DNA from: Phoronis australis | Lineage: Eukaryota; Phoronida; Phoronidae | DNA: 64,000 nt | Assembly (NCBI GenBank): GCA_002633005.1 | Contig: NMRA01000154.1 | Location: 290,728 to 354,727 of the forward strand | Direction: 5' to 3' | Position numbers and translations under genes: made by a program | Shown here: positions 24,165 through 35,399 of the stretch, one piece after another | Numbering within the stretch: the stretch's first letter is position 1 | How the letters are laid out: each line of letters opens with the position of its first letter | Notes under the pieces: generated by a model | What the model saw: the letters and a program-made list of their open reading frames with translations, nothing else | The model's database searches: none | What the model was told of the DNA's origin: nothing

Positions 24165-24460
24165 TGGTGGTGCAGTGGTAACGTACGTGCGCTCTAAACG
24201 TCAGGTCGTGAGTTCGAGTCTTCGATACCTGCATTTTTTTCCTGTTTGACACGTTCTCCGTGTTTTTTTTTTTTGCCTTTTTTTCATGGATAATACTTCA
24301 GGAATCAAGGAAAATGCTTGATTTTTAGAGGTAAAAACAGAAAAATTTCCTCCCCCCATTCGGTGCTATGCGCATCTACAATCGTGGTTCAGTTTGCGCA
24401 AATGGTTCCAACCGGACAAAATGTTGGCCCCCCCCTTGTGATATCCTAGATCCGCCACTG
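24165..24460 (+). mobile_element. tRNA-derived SINE, copy 1
   Basis: The head resembles a tRNA gene. GGTGGTGCAGTGGTAACG (box A-like) is followed about 40 bases later by GTGAGTTCGAGTCTTCGA (box B-like GTTCGAGTC). Then come a poly-T-rich body, the words GGAATCAAGGAAAATGCTTG and GGTGCTATGCGCATCTA, and a tail ending ATATCCTAGATCCGCCACTG. An inverted copy lies at 62412-62715. The tail's last bases match the end of the hAT-like MITEs in this window. Confidence 0.7.
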
Positions 24461-24838
24461 CGTGTTACCCTGATGTAAAATCTCCCCAAGTTATGGCGCA
24501 ATACAGTAGACAAAAAGCATTATATTTGTGTTCGTTTTATCAGAAAAGAAAAGAACTCCATATACTTCTACGTTCACAGTTCTTTGTCATAGCTTTACGA
24601 AATTGTGGACTTACCAAAAAGTAGCATCTTTTGAGCGATGAAAATATAAGAATTTTGAAAATTCTTACTGAGACGTTACCGCTTTCATTGACATAAAATC
24701 GAGCATGACGTCACTGTGTTCAGCGCACTGCCTATATGTTACGTGTAGTGTGTGTTGTGGCGCTACTTCTCACAATCACGTATTTAAGTAATCCGGAAAA
24801 GGGAACATAATCACATATTTGAGACTCAGTTTGGATTC

Positions 24839-27689
24839 TTTACATGACGGCGACATCCCGTTGCTCCTAACTTGTTCGATTCTATAGCCCAACAACAAGT
24901 TGGGAAGTTTACCCCCGCAGCCAATATCTTACACGACTGCGCTCTTTTGATCAATAATTGCTCTAATCTCCGATCAGATCGTATCTAGCCTGACTGGGCT
25001 GGGCTGATAAAAATGAAAGTTAAGTTATAACATATCTGAGCTTAAACCAATAGCATTTCTGAATTCCTCGTCAAATGCTGATAATGTTCCGTTTTTGAAT
25101 CACCAAAATCGCCCAACTACAATAGAAGTTATAAGACAACTCTGTTCTGTCCAAACGGGTTACCAACGCACTGGGTTTGACTTTGTGCGCGTTCGGCAAT
25201 AGCGTGCAACCACCATACGTTTCCAATGAAGCCTGGGAGTTAATTGGCCTGCTTGTTATCATACGGGACAAAAGACTGGGCTGGGCAGTTAACAAAAGAG
25301 CCAGATGTTATCGCACGTTCAGCACCCCTCACGTCTGGAAAAGTTACTGACCGACAGAACGCTGTAATGAAATCACTATGAAAGCAGGGAGTCTTAAAGT
25401 CGGCGTCAAATGTAGTGAACAAACTACTGAATTTTTGGGCATCGATGAAGATATGTTTAAAAGTACCATTTGGTTTAAGGTAAATGGTTTCGAGTGCCAG
25501 TGCGAATTTAATTTGCCAGAAAAGCATTAGATTTTCAGCTGTTGTCCATGTCCTTTGAATTTCTACGACCTCTCCAACTTATACTCCCTACTGACAGTTT
25601 CGGCTGTGTAAGCAATCTTATAGTCAACACTAGGGGCTGATTTTTAAAAATTATTCTTCGTTATTGTGCCACTGTTTCAACGCTTGGGGCATTGTGTTTA
25701 GTTTTGGGCTTTTTTGGGTGGTAGTCCTACCAAAGTAGACTTGAGGCCAGTGCCGGTGTCTCCTCCCTGCTCGATAATAACAATGGTGTGCCCTCGGTTA
25801 CTGCTGTTATTAAGGGGTCTTTTATTTCACCAATGCAGGTGTAAAGGTGATCCAAAAACCATTCATTGCTTCTACCAGGGTATTTCTCGGCAATTCCAAC
25901 CGCCTCTGTCCCGGGAACTTGTGTGAGCTTTTGGGGGCAGTTGTCCTGGTGGGAATTCAGGTGTGCTTTTTGATTTTCTACACTCCTCTTGATTCATTAT
26001 CATTATGACGAGATTAGCTTGCAGGGTAATGGCATTTCACAAAAGGCAAAGACAAAAGCCTCGAGTGTTATAGTAACCAACAACTCAATCATTTCTCAAT
26101 CTCACCAATTCCAGAATCCTGCATAGAACTAACAACATGTATATGCACCAAGGGCTGTCCCAGCGTGCGCTTTGGCTGTCGACAAGTTGAAGTCCGGTGC
26201 ACGTGCAAGTATATGGACTCTCATACACATTTCCAGAATGCCAGTGGTTGAGAAATGATTGAGTTGTTGGTTACTATACTACTGGAGACTTTTGTTGTTG
26301 CCTTTTGTGAAATGCCATTACCCTGTAAGCGAATGTCATAATAATAATGGTAATGAATTAAGAAGAGTTCGACTCTGGCACTTTCACTCAGAAAGCAAGA
26401 TCGCTCCATGAGGAACCACATTGGTCGCGCTTTCTTTATTATTTCATGTTTTAAGAAAACTTTTTAAGGAAATTTTCTGTTTGACTTGCTATAATCTTTA
26501 TGAGAAACATGTTATTGTAGCAAACGATGTTCGTGTAGTTGTAATAAAAATGAAACAGAAATAGAAGTGGCTTGTTTGCTGGTAATCCATTGCAACTGAC
26601 ATTTTCGTGTGTTCAAGTCATCATACATTTGCAAAATTCAACCTTTGAGCATATGTTGACATCCAATCACGAAAATAATGCTTCAGTAAAATGATTTTTC
26701 AGTGCATGAGAACCTAATATACTGATATCGCTCGAGAGCTAAGAGTGTTTCCTTAGGCATTACAATTCCACGATGGCGGCTGGCGGCCATCTTAGATTTA
26801 TCGATGACGTAAGCAAAACTCATTTTGCCATACGATGCTATGCCTGAAGCACTCCAAAATTACTCTGAATTTATGTGTAAAAATGCCCTAAATATTTGAG
26901 CTCATTTCCAATGGACCATATGCAGCATGATGCCCTTGACCTCCAGTTACAAAAATGGTATCAGAATCGATTTTGTCATACCTGTAAACCTATAGCTTGA
27001 TGTATCATACTCATTTTAAAAAAGGTATTTATTGGGTTATGCCTGCAAAATCTAGCCGGGCATACATTTTTTTTTTTAATTCAGCACCGCAAAAACAAAT
27101 CGTCAGATCTGCAATACCCCCAAATGCCCTCAACACCACTGATATACTGAAGCCTTTTTTGAAAATTGGAAACGGCCTACATGTATTTGTGATGAAGACT
27201 ACTTTTATTATATCACCGCCCTGATTAACAACAATACGATTTTTGACAATATATTTTCAGTACATTTTGAGCACTATAACACGTCATTTTTCATAAATGA
27301 GACGCCACGCCAACGTGTACAGTATGGCCTCAAACATTGATTGTCAGTTTTCTTTCTGAGATAAGAAATCTCCGCTTTAATTTGTTTAAGGAACAATTTT
27401 TCATTACAGCGTCCTGTCGTTCAGTAACTTTTCCAGACAGAGGGGTGCTGAACGTGCGATATCTGGCTTAACTTAACTTTCATTTTGATCAGCCCACCCC
27501 AGTCAGGCTAGATACGATCTGATCGGAGATTAGAACAATTATTAAACAAAAGGGCGCAGGCCCTCCAATCATCAACGCCAGAATGGAGTTAATTGGCTAA
27601 GGGGGAGGGGGGGGGGTAAACTTCCCAACTTGTTGTTGGGCTATACAATCGAACAAGTTGGGAGCAACGGGATGTCGCCGTCATGTAAA
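24839..27689. mobile_element. 2.85-kb inverted-repeat structure (unclassified transposon)
   Basis: 24839-25025 and 25308-25371 are matched, inverted, by 27400-27689. Shared words include TACATGACGGCGACATCCCG, CCCAACAACAAGTTGGGAAG, AGATACGATCTGATCGGAGA (or complement) and GAAAAGTTACTGA. The left arm has about 280 extra bases in its middle. The interior has no recognised transposase; a 70-codon frame at 25714-25926 looks like chance. Confidence 0.6.
25993..26358. repeat. Nested inverted repeat inside the 24839-27689 structure
   Basis: 25993-26113 is answered in reverse complement by 26231-26358: AAATGATTGAGTTGTTGGTT, GGTAATGGCATTTCACAAAA or complement. About 115 bases separate the arms. It looks like a separate foldback element that inserted here. 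Confidence 0.65.
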
Positions 27690-27943
27690 TTGTTCCTTAA
27701 AAGATCAATGTTGACATGATCAAGGTAAGTTTTATCACCAAAACCTTCGCAAAGGAAGACTGGTTCATTACCGTATTGGCGCGCCTTTTGGACCATTGGC
27801 CTGTATCGGAATCAATTTCGCGGCCTTTTTTATCCAAGTGGTTCGCGTATAGGCGCATGTGCCCAAGTGCCACATGTAAGCACAGTTCCGCACAGACGTC
27901 CATGGGCCTAATGACGCGGCAATACGGTATATTCTTGTTGAGC
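27690..27943 (-). other. Probable 3'UTR of the MFS transporter
   Basis: Between the TGA of the transporter (minus strand, 27946-27944) and the inverted-repeat element. Short frames on both strands are not supported by motifs. A possible AATAAA on the minus strand lies near 27203, inside the repeat element. Confidence 0.35.
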
Positions 27944-29013
27944 TCACTCGTGATCTCCATGTTCATGAGCTATCCCGTTGGCGATTCCGTTTGATTTGTT
28001 CACGATTGCGGTCATCTCATGGTCTTCGGTTTCCTTGTTCTGCGGAGAATGTTTTGACAGCAGGTACAGCGGGCACAATAAGACCAAAGAAAACATGGCC
28101 GTGCCAAAGAGAATGTACATTAAAGCGATGGGTCCAATCGTGTCAAACGACCATGGAATCAAGGTGGGAAACAACATGTCTCCGATTGTCTGGCCTCCTT
28201 TGCAGATATTAATTATGATTGCGTCATCAGCAATGTTAGACAAACTAAACAACATAAGAGAAGGCAGAACAGAGCTGCAAAAGAAACCGACATATGCTGA
28301 CGAAATCCAGAGGAGAATTCTGCTTTGTTCTGCCCAGAAGCAGAGGAACATGAACATAGCTGACACGGCGGATAAGCTAATAAGCACCATCACAAACGAG
28401 CTCAGCAATTTTGAAATCCAGATAGCATTTATACTGCCAAACCCGAAGCCAATGAATGTTATTGTCGTCATCAGGACTGCGTCCAGCTTGGGAACGTGTG
28501 CTTTTGAATGAATGCAAAAGGTGGCGAACAAGTCCATGAATGACTTCTGAAGGCCAGTCCAACATATGTTTATAACAAATGCAATGACGGTCATTCCAAC
28601 CAAGTGGGGACTATGGAATATTTCCTTTACAGCCCTCGATTTTTTTGCATTCGCTTTATATTTGACATGGTGTTTACCTTTGACCACTTTGAATGTGTAT
28701 ACAACACAGAAGAAAGCGGTTGGCAGAAGGCAAGCGCTGCCAAGAATAACGTAGCCGTAAATGACATGCGACTCTGTCCAGTGATAAAGTCTTGGATGTG
28801 CGCAGTCATGGAAACACGGGTAGGAGATATTCTCATCAGAAACATTCTGCATTGATGTATGATTCCATGACTGATCTTCGGTTATTTTACGAGACAGAAA
28901 TGGCCGTATAACCAGCGATCCAACTATCGGTCCGAGGAACTTGAGAGTATTCTCGGCTTGCACGAGCTGTTCTTTATGTCTTCCGCCAACAGTGACTAAA
29001 ATGACAGCTGTAC
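27944..29013 (-). CDS. MFS transporter, coding exon 3 and stop
   Basis: Acceptor ATGTTTCAG|; the split TGT (Cys) codon joins exon 2. 356 further codons with helices 5-12, a short hydrophilic C-tail ending HEHGDHE and TGA. This is the longest single coding exon in the window. Confidence 0.9.
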
Positions 29014-32000
29014 CTGAAACATATATAGTAAAACCACTTCCTAAATGCGTTTTGCAGTGACGTGCTTGTAAGAGCATCAAAAATGTACGTTCTCCTACTC
29101 ACCTGAAACTGCTATGAACCGGTCTTCTGTTGAAGAATAAACTTTTGGTGTTGCCCATTACTGAGCCATTATAAATTGTGGGGAGTTCAGAGGTGATCGG
29201 AAGACATGGGAAGAACTCTCGAAACATCACTCTTTACACTATATTTCAGGGTAATTCCTCAAACTCAACCCCTTCCCAAGGATTGTTGTTTACTTAATCA
29301 AGGCAAACTAAAGGAATGAGAAAATTGCAAAGAACATTTATGATAACTTCTTTAGTTGTCCTGGTCGTATATTTTACAAACGCGCGACCTTGCGGAAACG
29401 GGGCAAAATGAGCTTCTTTAGATATTCGAGACAAATGAACCAGCCAAAACTGGTTTAAAATGAATATAGTACTGAGCACCGAATGACCACTGAGAGACAA
29501 ATTGCAATCTGGAATGGACACACCAGATGTATCTATGCTACGTGCTCTGGACTGCAGATCTACAGGAGTGATTCTCAGGAATTCAAACAACAATCCTTCG
29601 CTGACAAAACCTGCACACTAATTAGACTTTACCACCTGAACACGTTGCGTCACAGTTAGACCTGCATGGCTAATTAATTTATCATGAGTTAATAATCATC
29701 AAAGTTGTAGTCTTTTGTAAATTGACTTCAACTTTGTGACTCGTGGTGTTAGCTCATAAAGTATGTTTAAGGGTGATCTGCGCATGTACTAATGAACCAT
29801 GTTAACTAATTACTTACAAACGCCTAATACGCCAATAGCAAAACCTTGCACAGTGATCGTTGCACCCAAAATATATATGGAAGAGGAGGCCGGAAGTAGA
29901 GCCGTAGAGATGGCCAATGCGAGATATGCCATTGCCATTATGAGGTTCGGGTCCACTGCCGTTAGGTACCTCATAAACAGATTGCCCATCAACTTCCCAG
30001 CTGCCCATGGGAACAGCACAATAGAGGCGCCTGATACAGGACTGTTGGTGATTTGCAGAAGGTCGGGCAATGCTGCACCAATTACCAAGAATGTAATGCT
30101 CTGAAATAAACCAAACGCTAAGTATATACGTGGGCTCCATTCAGTCTAGGGATCACAGGCAAGGGCGTGCTAATGTGTCGTAATTTCTCCCATGGTTTTC
30201 AAATGTAGGATCGTAGCGATACTGCCGTTTGCCAACAATTCTCGGCAATATCAGGCTATGAACGAATTCGTTTCTATGTCAGAAACCAAACGCAGTCACA
30301 TCTAAGAACACTTGAATTGTCCGTTTGTGGTCTGCATGTTGATAGATTCATCAATATGTCCGATATTTTTCTCGCTACATCTCGTGGATGACGAGCATTA
30401 TGTTACTACGTAACTCAGTGGACTACGCTGTACCGCATGTTGACCAACAGGAGCTCACTTGGTTCTGGTCTGTGACCAAATTATTTCGAAGCCAGTGCCT
30501 CACAGGTGAGCAGAGTAAAAAACGAAAGTATTGAACCCATTCAGCTGACTTTCTTTTTCAAAATACGGACAACAAAAATATAACATCATCGCACAAAAAA
30601 CAACACAGATCAGATCCAGTGCTATTTTTAAGCCCTAAGAGAATATCATTGCAAGTTTTATACATCGCCGGAAAATAATCGCATCCAAGGATATTTCTCA
30701 AGTTAGTTCAACTTTCTACGGTCCGTCTTACAGCCTACAGCACAACAGTCAACCGTCGCTGGCATCGGAAGGTCAAATACACTTAACTAGGCACAAATAA
30801 ATTACATGAGAAAATTCATAGCACGAAAACGAGGCTAGTGAAATGTTTGGCGGATGTAGCAGCGGTGTGGGTAAATACCGCGAGATTCAAGTGTCGTGTG
30901 ATCCGGGACCGCCCGATTGGCACGGCTCTTCGATACGTCATTTCTCCGCTCATCTTTAGTTTCTACATCGTTCGTATGAGAACGAGCACACCGAGTATTT
31001 GGTGCACGCATCATGGACACCTGAATTATATTCTCGTCGTACAAGGCACCTTTGAACCTGAGACCAAATGCCACAGAGTCATCCTTTAACCAAAGATACT
31101 TTAACTTTGAGGGGAATTTATTCACTTATGTCTTCATTATAGCCTAAGGAGGAGTACCCATGTATCGCTTGGCTGCTTGCTTGACACTCTGCCAGATAAT
31201 GCCGTGCAGCTCTAGTGCATACATGTAGTTTGCTTGATCTTATTAGTTTTAGTCCAGTCTGTTTCATTGTAAGTATCCAGATGTTAACCCACTGAAAGGT
31301 ATATTGTTTTGACTATATGGGCACTGCTATTCCTTACCAGCTGCTTCATTCTCTACAGCATTTCTAGTGTTCAACAATCCCGGTTTCCAGGGGCCTTAGC
31401 GTTCCACCAACCTGTGATTTTAGCACATTCACATGAGATTTTATAGATGACGTTCTTCTTTTTCTCATGCCTGTCTTGGGTTTGGCTTTGGTCATTCATC
31501 GATTCAGATTGTCTTAGCTACGGTACATCGCTCTTATGTATTCCTTGCTTATGTCTCCCAGTTTTCAAAGATACCGAGCATGTGTGGGAGCCATATTGCT
31601 TTTGTAGCATCTTCTTCTACCTTTGTGTTATTTATGATCCGGTGTACTGGGTTATCCATCTCAGTGTTGTTGTGCCACATGTTGCCTTTAATTTTCATGC
31701 CAGGCACTTTATATACCATTCGAACCACCCGACCGCAGTGTTGAAGTGGTACAATTAGAGGTAAGTAGGCGCCCAATGCCCACCGTATCACATTGAGCAG
31801 TAAATTCTAAGTGAATTGAATTCGCTAAACCTGTCTCACAAACATTTACGCCTATTTTTGACTCTCGAGTGGGTGAATGTATAATGTCACAACAAGGGGC
31901 CCAACCACACATATAAAAAATAATAAGGTAAAGGTCCTCGATTGTTCATCAGTGTCAAGTCAACCCCACTCCAAGGTCACAACAACTTTTTGAATAAATT

Positions 32001-34017
32001 GTCCAGGACGCACGTACGCACGCCGGAATATTCGGCAAAAACGCTGTCGTCAGCGTAGCAGTGCATGATCAATACCGTAAGCTATTGTATCACTACGTCC
32101 CACAAAACAGTCGCTTAGTGTGAGTAGGCGCTACGTTATGATGTAAAAAGATGGTTGGCAGCGCCTATGATCCAGTATAACGTGACTTACGATTCTTTGG
32201 CGCTACGTTTAAATACCAACAGGTGGTTGGCAGCGGCCTACGTGCGCCTACGCCCCACTACAGCACTGCCCGGACGTTGTAGTAACCGCAATATCCTCGA
32301 AGCAGTTAGCGAAAATTCGCAATTCTCATATACAAGCGTTCAAGTGCAACATCAAGATGATGAAGCAGGGTTTGTTTTTTGCAAGGAATCCGAGACTGTA
32401 TACATGTATGGCCTGATCCCACAAAAAACAAAATGCACGGAGGAACATATCAAACGAGTAGCCTACCAGTCGGCTCATATTAAGGGACAGTCTCTCATTC
32501 ATCAGCCAAAACTCCAATGTCCTTCCGACTGGGGATGGTCTAAAAAGCTGGTTATCAAAAAATGCTTTGTAACCCTCGGCAACCCTCAAAGGTTTGGAGG
32601 GAATCTTGAAAACTCCTTTCAGAGTCTCCTAAACGAGCACGCGTGACCTACGTCTTAGCGAATTACACGGCACTTTTGGGAATTGACCACCCAGCAACGG
32701 CTATAATGTCCAACGCCTGTGACATAGGGAGTAGCCTACATGTATGAGCTAAAATTGATTCCTGTCTTTAACTTGGAAGATTGACGTCAATGACGCATTA
32801 GCAAGTGACACAGCGAGGATTGGCAGAAATCATCAAAACCGGGTTTAGTATCTTTTTAAGATTTCATATTGAACATTTATATCGATTGAAAATTTGTCCT
32901 GTTATTGATACCGTTGTTTTGTTATTAATGCGCCTTTCTTTTTCTTAAAATTTACTAAAATAGACATGATTGCGTGTCCCAATCAATGAGAGATTACATG
33001 TATTAAACGTTAAAAAACAAATTCTACAGGCATCCCACTTTCAGAGCATGTATACTCTTGCTGATTTAAAATCTACAGTTTTGTTGGCTTTATACAATGA
33101 CATATCGATAAGGTCCTACATAATCTTATAAGTGTACTTGCAATGCAACAAAATAAATCGCATTTTGTAGAGTGGATTTGAGTCGTCGATACAGTCCGTC
33201 AATAAACTGAATATAGTTTAAGGGACTATGTGAGATTCAGAATTTATTGTACCCTTGTATTTCTTAAAATCTTGTTTCCTTTTTGCACTAAATAAATCTA
33301 AACAATAACGGCAGTGATTTGTACAATGTAGTTGAAGTTGTTGCGACAGTAAAAACTGCTTATTATGTTTGTTTTATTGTGCATGGTTATGCAGTCAGCT
33401 AAGTTGCAGGATGAGTGGAAATTTATTATGACCTACAATGCGCAATGTCTGCACAAATAAATATAGATTGCAAAACATACTTAAGGAAAAAACGTAAACA
33501 CACGTGAACCCTGTACGCATATTTCTAACAAAACGGGGCTTGTAGTTACTAATTGTTCGACTGTCCTGTGTCATCACAACTCCAAACCCAGTCGCCGCAA
33601 TTTTCTCATCGGTTGCCACGATTTTCTGCCGACGTCATCAAAAGGTTAATAATATCGCGGGACTCTTGATGCGGCGTGTAGTTTCAATGCATTTAACTTT
33701 CTCTGGGTTTGTGACTATGAAATCAAAATAGGCTACCTTTACAGTATTATAGTGATGCATCTCCATTTCCTCAATTGCTGAGTCTAATCTAGAAATTGCA
33801 AGGGAAACTGAAAGGCTCTTAACAAGAAGAGCCAAATAAGAAATATAAATTTGTTATTTACTATTGTCCTTGGAGAGCTTTTCAATGCTTGATGGCTAAT
33901 ATTTACCCTGGTGAATGTTCCAAATAAGCTCGAAAACATCTGAAATATGTCCAGCTTAGTGTAGGCATCTTGGTCGTCACTTGCGGAGGATCTTTCTTCG
34001 TCTAGAGAAGCATACAT
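27944..34017 (-). CDS. MFSD4-like major facilitator transporter (three exons, apparently complete)
   Basis: Exons in transcript order 34017-33907, 30100-29818 and 29013-27944 join in phase (GT-AG) to 1464 nt, 487 residues. A cytosolic N-terminus MYASLDEERSSAS leads into about 12 hydrophobic helices, for example SITFLVIGAALPDLL, LIMAMAYLALAIS, HVIYGYVILGSACLLPTAFF, ILLWISSAYVGFFCSSVLPS and IALMYILFGTAMFSLVLLCP. The loop between helices 5 and 6 carries three N-glycosylation sequons (NHT, NVS, NIS), as expected for an exofacial loop. A basic loop (KANAKKSRAVK) precedes helix 7. The layout and helices 10-11 resemble MFSD4A and the sodium-dependent glucose transporter MFSD4B. Substrate cannot be told. 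The first exon is small and its join rests on phase and fit. Confidence 0.82.
29818..30100 (-). CDS. MFS transporter, coding exon 2
   Basis: Acceptor TTTATTTCAG|, donor GGCGTTT|GTAAGT, phase 1. Helices 1-4, including the short loop LFMRYLTAVDPN, the position of the MFS signature loop between helices 2 and 3. Confidence 0.85.
32155..32646 (+). pseudogene. Unclassified 163-codon ORF, probable mobile-element relic
   Basis: Reads on the opposite strand to the host gene. It contains TKCTEEHIKRVAYQSAHIKG and QCPSDWGWSKK. The pattern 'aromatic-Q-xx-H-I-x-G ... P-x-x-W-G-W' is one I associate, from memory and loosely, with mobile-element-linked proteins of marine invertebrates. No catalytic motif is visible and the usual Cys-rich tail is absent. 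Confidence that it encodes anything today is low. Confidence 0.3.
32850..33125 (+). repeat. Dispersed repeat, copy 2
   Basis: Counterpart of 12600-12890, same orientation, with shared words such as GACATGAT, ACAAATTCTACAGGC and AAGGTCCTACAT. No ORF. Confidence 0.5.
33907..34017 (-). CDS. MFS transporter, coding exon 1
   Basis: ATG 34017-34015 follows directly on TTGTTTCAG, so a 5'UTR exon may be spliced just before the start. Reads MYASLDEERSSASDDQDAYT, then KLDIFQMFSSLFGTFTR. Donor ACCAGG|GTAAAT, phase 0, fits exon 2 and continues naturally into helix 1. Confidence 0.65.
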
Positions 34018-34148
34018 CTGAAACAACCAAACATGATCAATATGACGTCATCCGAGCATTGACATCCTCTTCATTGCGTCATTTCTTTTAACTTCGGTTT
34101 CTGGTCTGATAATGATTGTTTTAAAGCTAACCGAACCAGAAGCAGTTT

Positions 34149-34190
34149 TAACTCGCTACAGTCATGTTAAAACATGACTGTAGCGAGTTA
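34149..34190. other. Perfect 42-bp palindrome (20-bp stem, 2-base spacer)
   Basis: TAACTCGCTACAGTCATGTT, then AA, then its exact reverse complement. It lies about 130 bp upstream of the MFS start codon and could be a miniature element end or extrude as a cruciform. Confidence 0.85.
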
Positions 34191-35399
34191 TAATGGCTCA
34201 AACAATAAAATAAAGTTTTTGAGCTGCTGTGGAAGTCATCAGGGTTTATGTTCTGTTTTGGTTTAGAAACATAACCATTTGTGAACACTATTTAAGAAAA
34301 ACACATTAAGTTCAATGTGACATAGTAGGCGTTAATGTGATTATATCCCGCCAAGTTCTTGACCAGTTGTCGTTAAGAGTTAGAACCTATTTTTTCAGGG
34401 ATAGTCTGCGCGGCCGCGTGACAAATAGCCAAAGAGTGAGAAGCTAAACCAGGTAGCAATTTTAATATCTTTAAAAAGGATAACCTCATCAGAGCAGGGC
34501 CCGCTTTCCACGTGGGCCACCAGAACACTGAATTTGAAGTCGGGATTTAAAAGTGAGACTTAGTAGTCCAAGCCCTGTGCTATAATGCTCCCCCCCCCCT
34601 CTGGGCAGGGATGTTGTCGACAGCGACGTGCGAAGCATCGTCTCTTTACATTTTTCAACGTAGATAAGCTCCGATTCAGCAAAATCCATTTTCCGCCTCA
34701 TGTAGCCTTCAATTAATTGATTTAAAGCGGCTATAAGCAGGGGTTTACTCCAATTAAAGTGTGACCTAACTTTTGATTTCGGCGCTTTCCGTTTTAAAAT
34801 TCATCTCAACGTGTTTCTTACTCAAACGAGAAATGATTTCTGAGTTCGGAACGAATTGTTTTGGTTGTTACTCCTTGGCCGAAGTGGTGAAAGGAGTGAC
34901 AGCCGTTGCTCGCTATGGCCCACCGTTCTCGCGATGTTCGAGATTTACAGCTAAGATGAATTTTTTTATTGACTAGTTATTTCTAACTGCAATATTTTAG
35001 ACTATCATATTTGTGCTAAAGATCGCTATTTCGTCTGATCGACATGAAATTTACGTACAGTGCTTATCTAGTCAATAGCCCGAGGTGAAATAGGACGCGT
35101 GATGGCGCTGTGACGGCTATTTTTCAATTTATGTTTGGTTCGCGATCCTTTGACCGAACCTTTTCACGTTTGGTATGTAAATAGATCTTCTCACGGGCTA
35201 TCCGATACCGTCGGTGTCATGGTTGTTGATGTTCTTGGTTTCGTCGTCGACTTCACCTTTTAATTTTTATTCGAATTAGCCAAGTGTCACACCTCACGTT
35301 ACAAAGCCTTACGTCCAGATCTGCGTACAACTTGTTGGTGAATTCTGCTCTGCGGCCCATCATAAAACTGTGTCTAACATTCATTTAGGCAGAAACCGC
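34191..35399. other. No recognised gene
   Basis: Presumed promoter side of the MFS gene. Two short frames (34489-34701 minus, 34773-34976 plus) have no recognisable motif. A poly-C run at 34590-34599 is present. Confidence 0.4.

Larger units (their letters stand above)
30101..33906. other. Intron 1 of the MFS transporter with unclassified relics
   Basis: A 3.8-kb intron. It holds the 163-codon plus-strand frame at 32155-32646 and the dispersed repeat copy at 32850-33125. Opposed frames near 31447-31912 were examined and not recognised. Confidence 0.5.

Noticed and set aside
27978-28511. 177-codon plus-strand frame and other frames in 27991-28855
   Set aside because: Antisense shadows of the long transporter exon.
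31447-31912. Overlapping 67-103-codon frames on both strands
   Set aside because: Neither strand gives a domain I can recognise; left as intron sequence.
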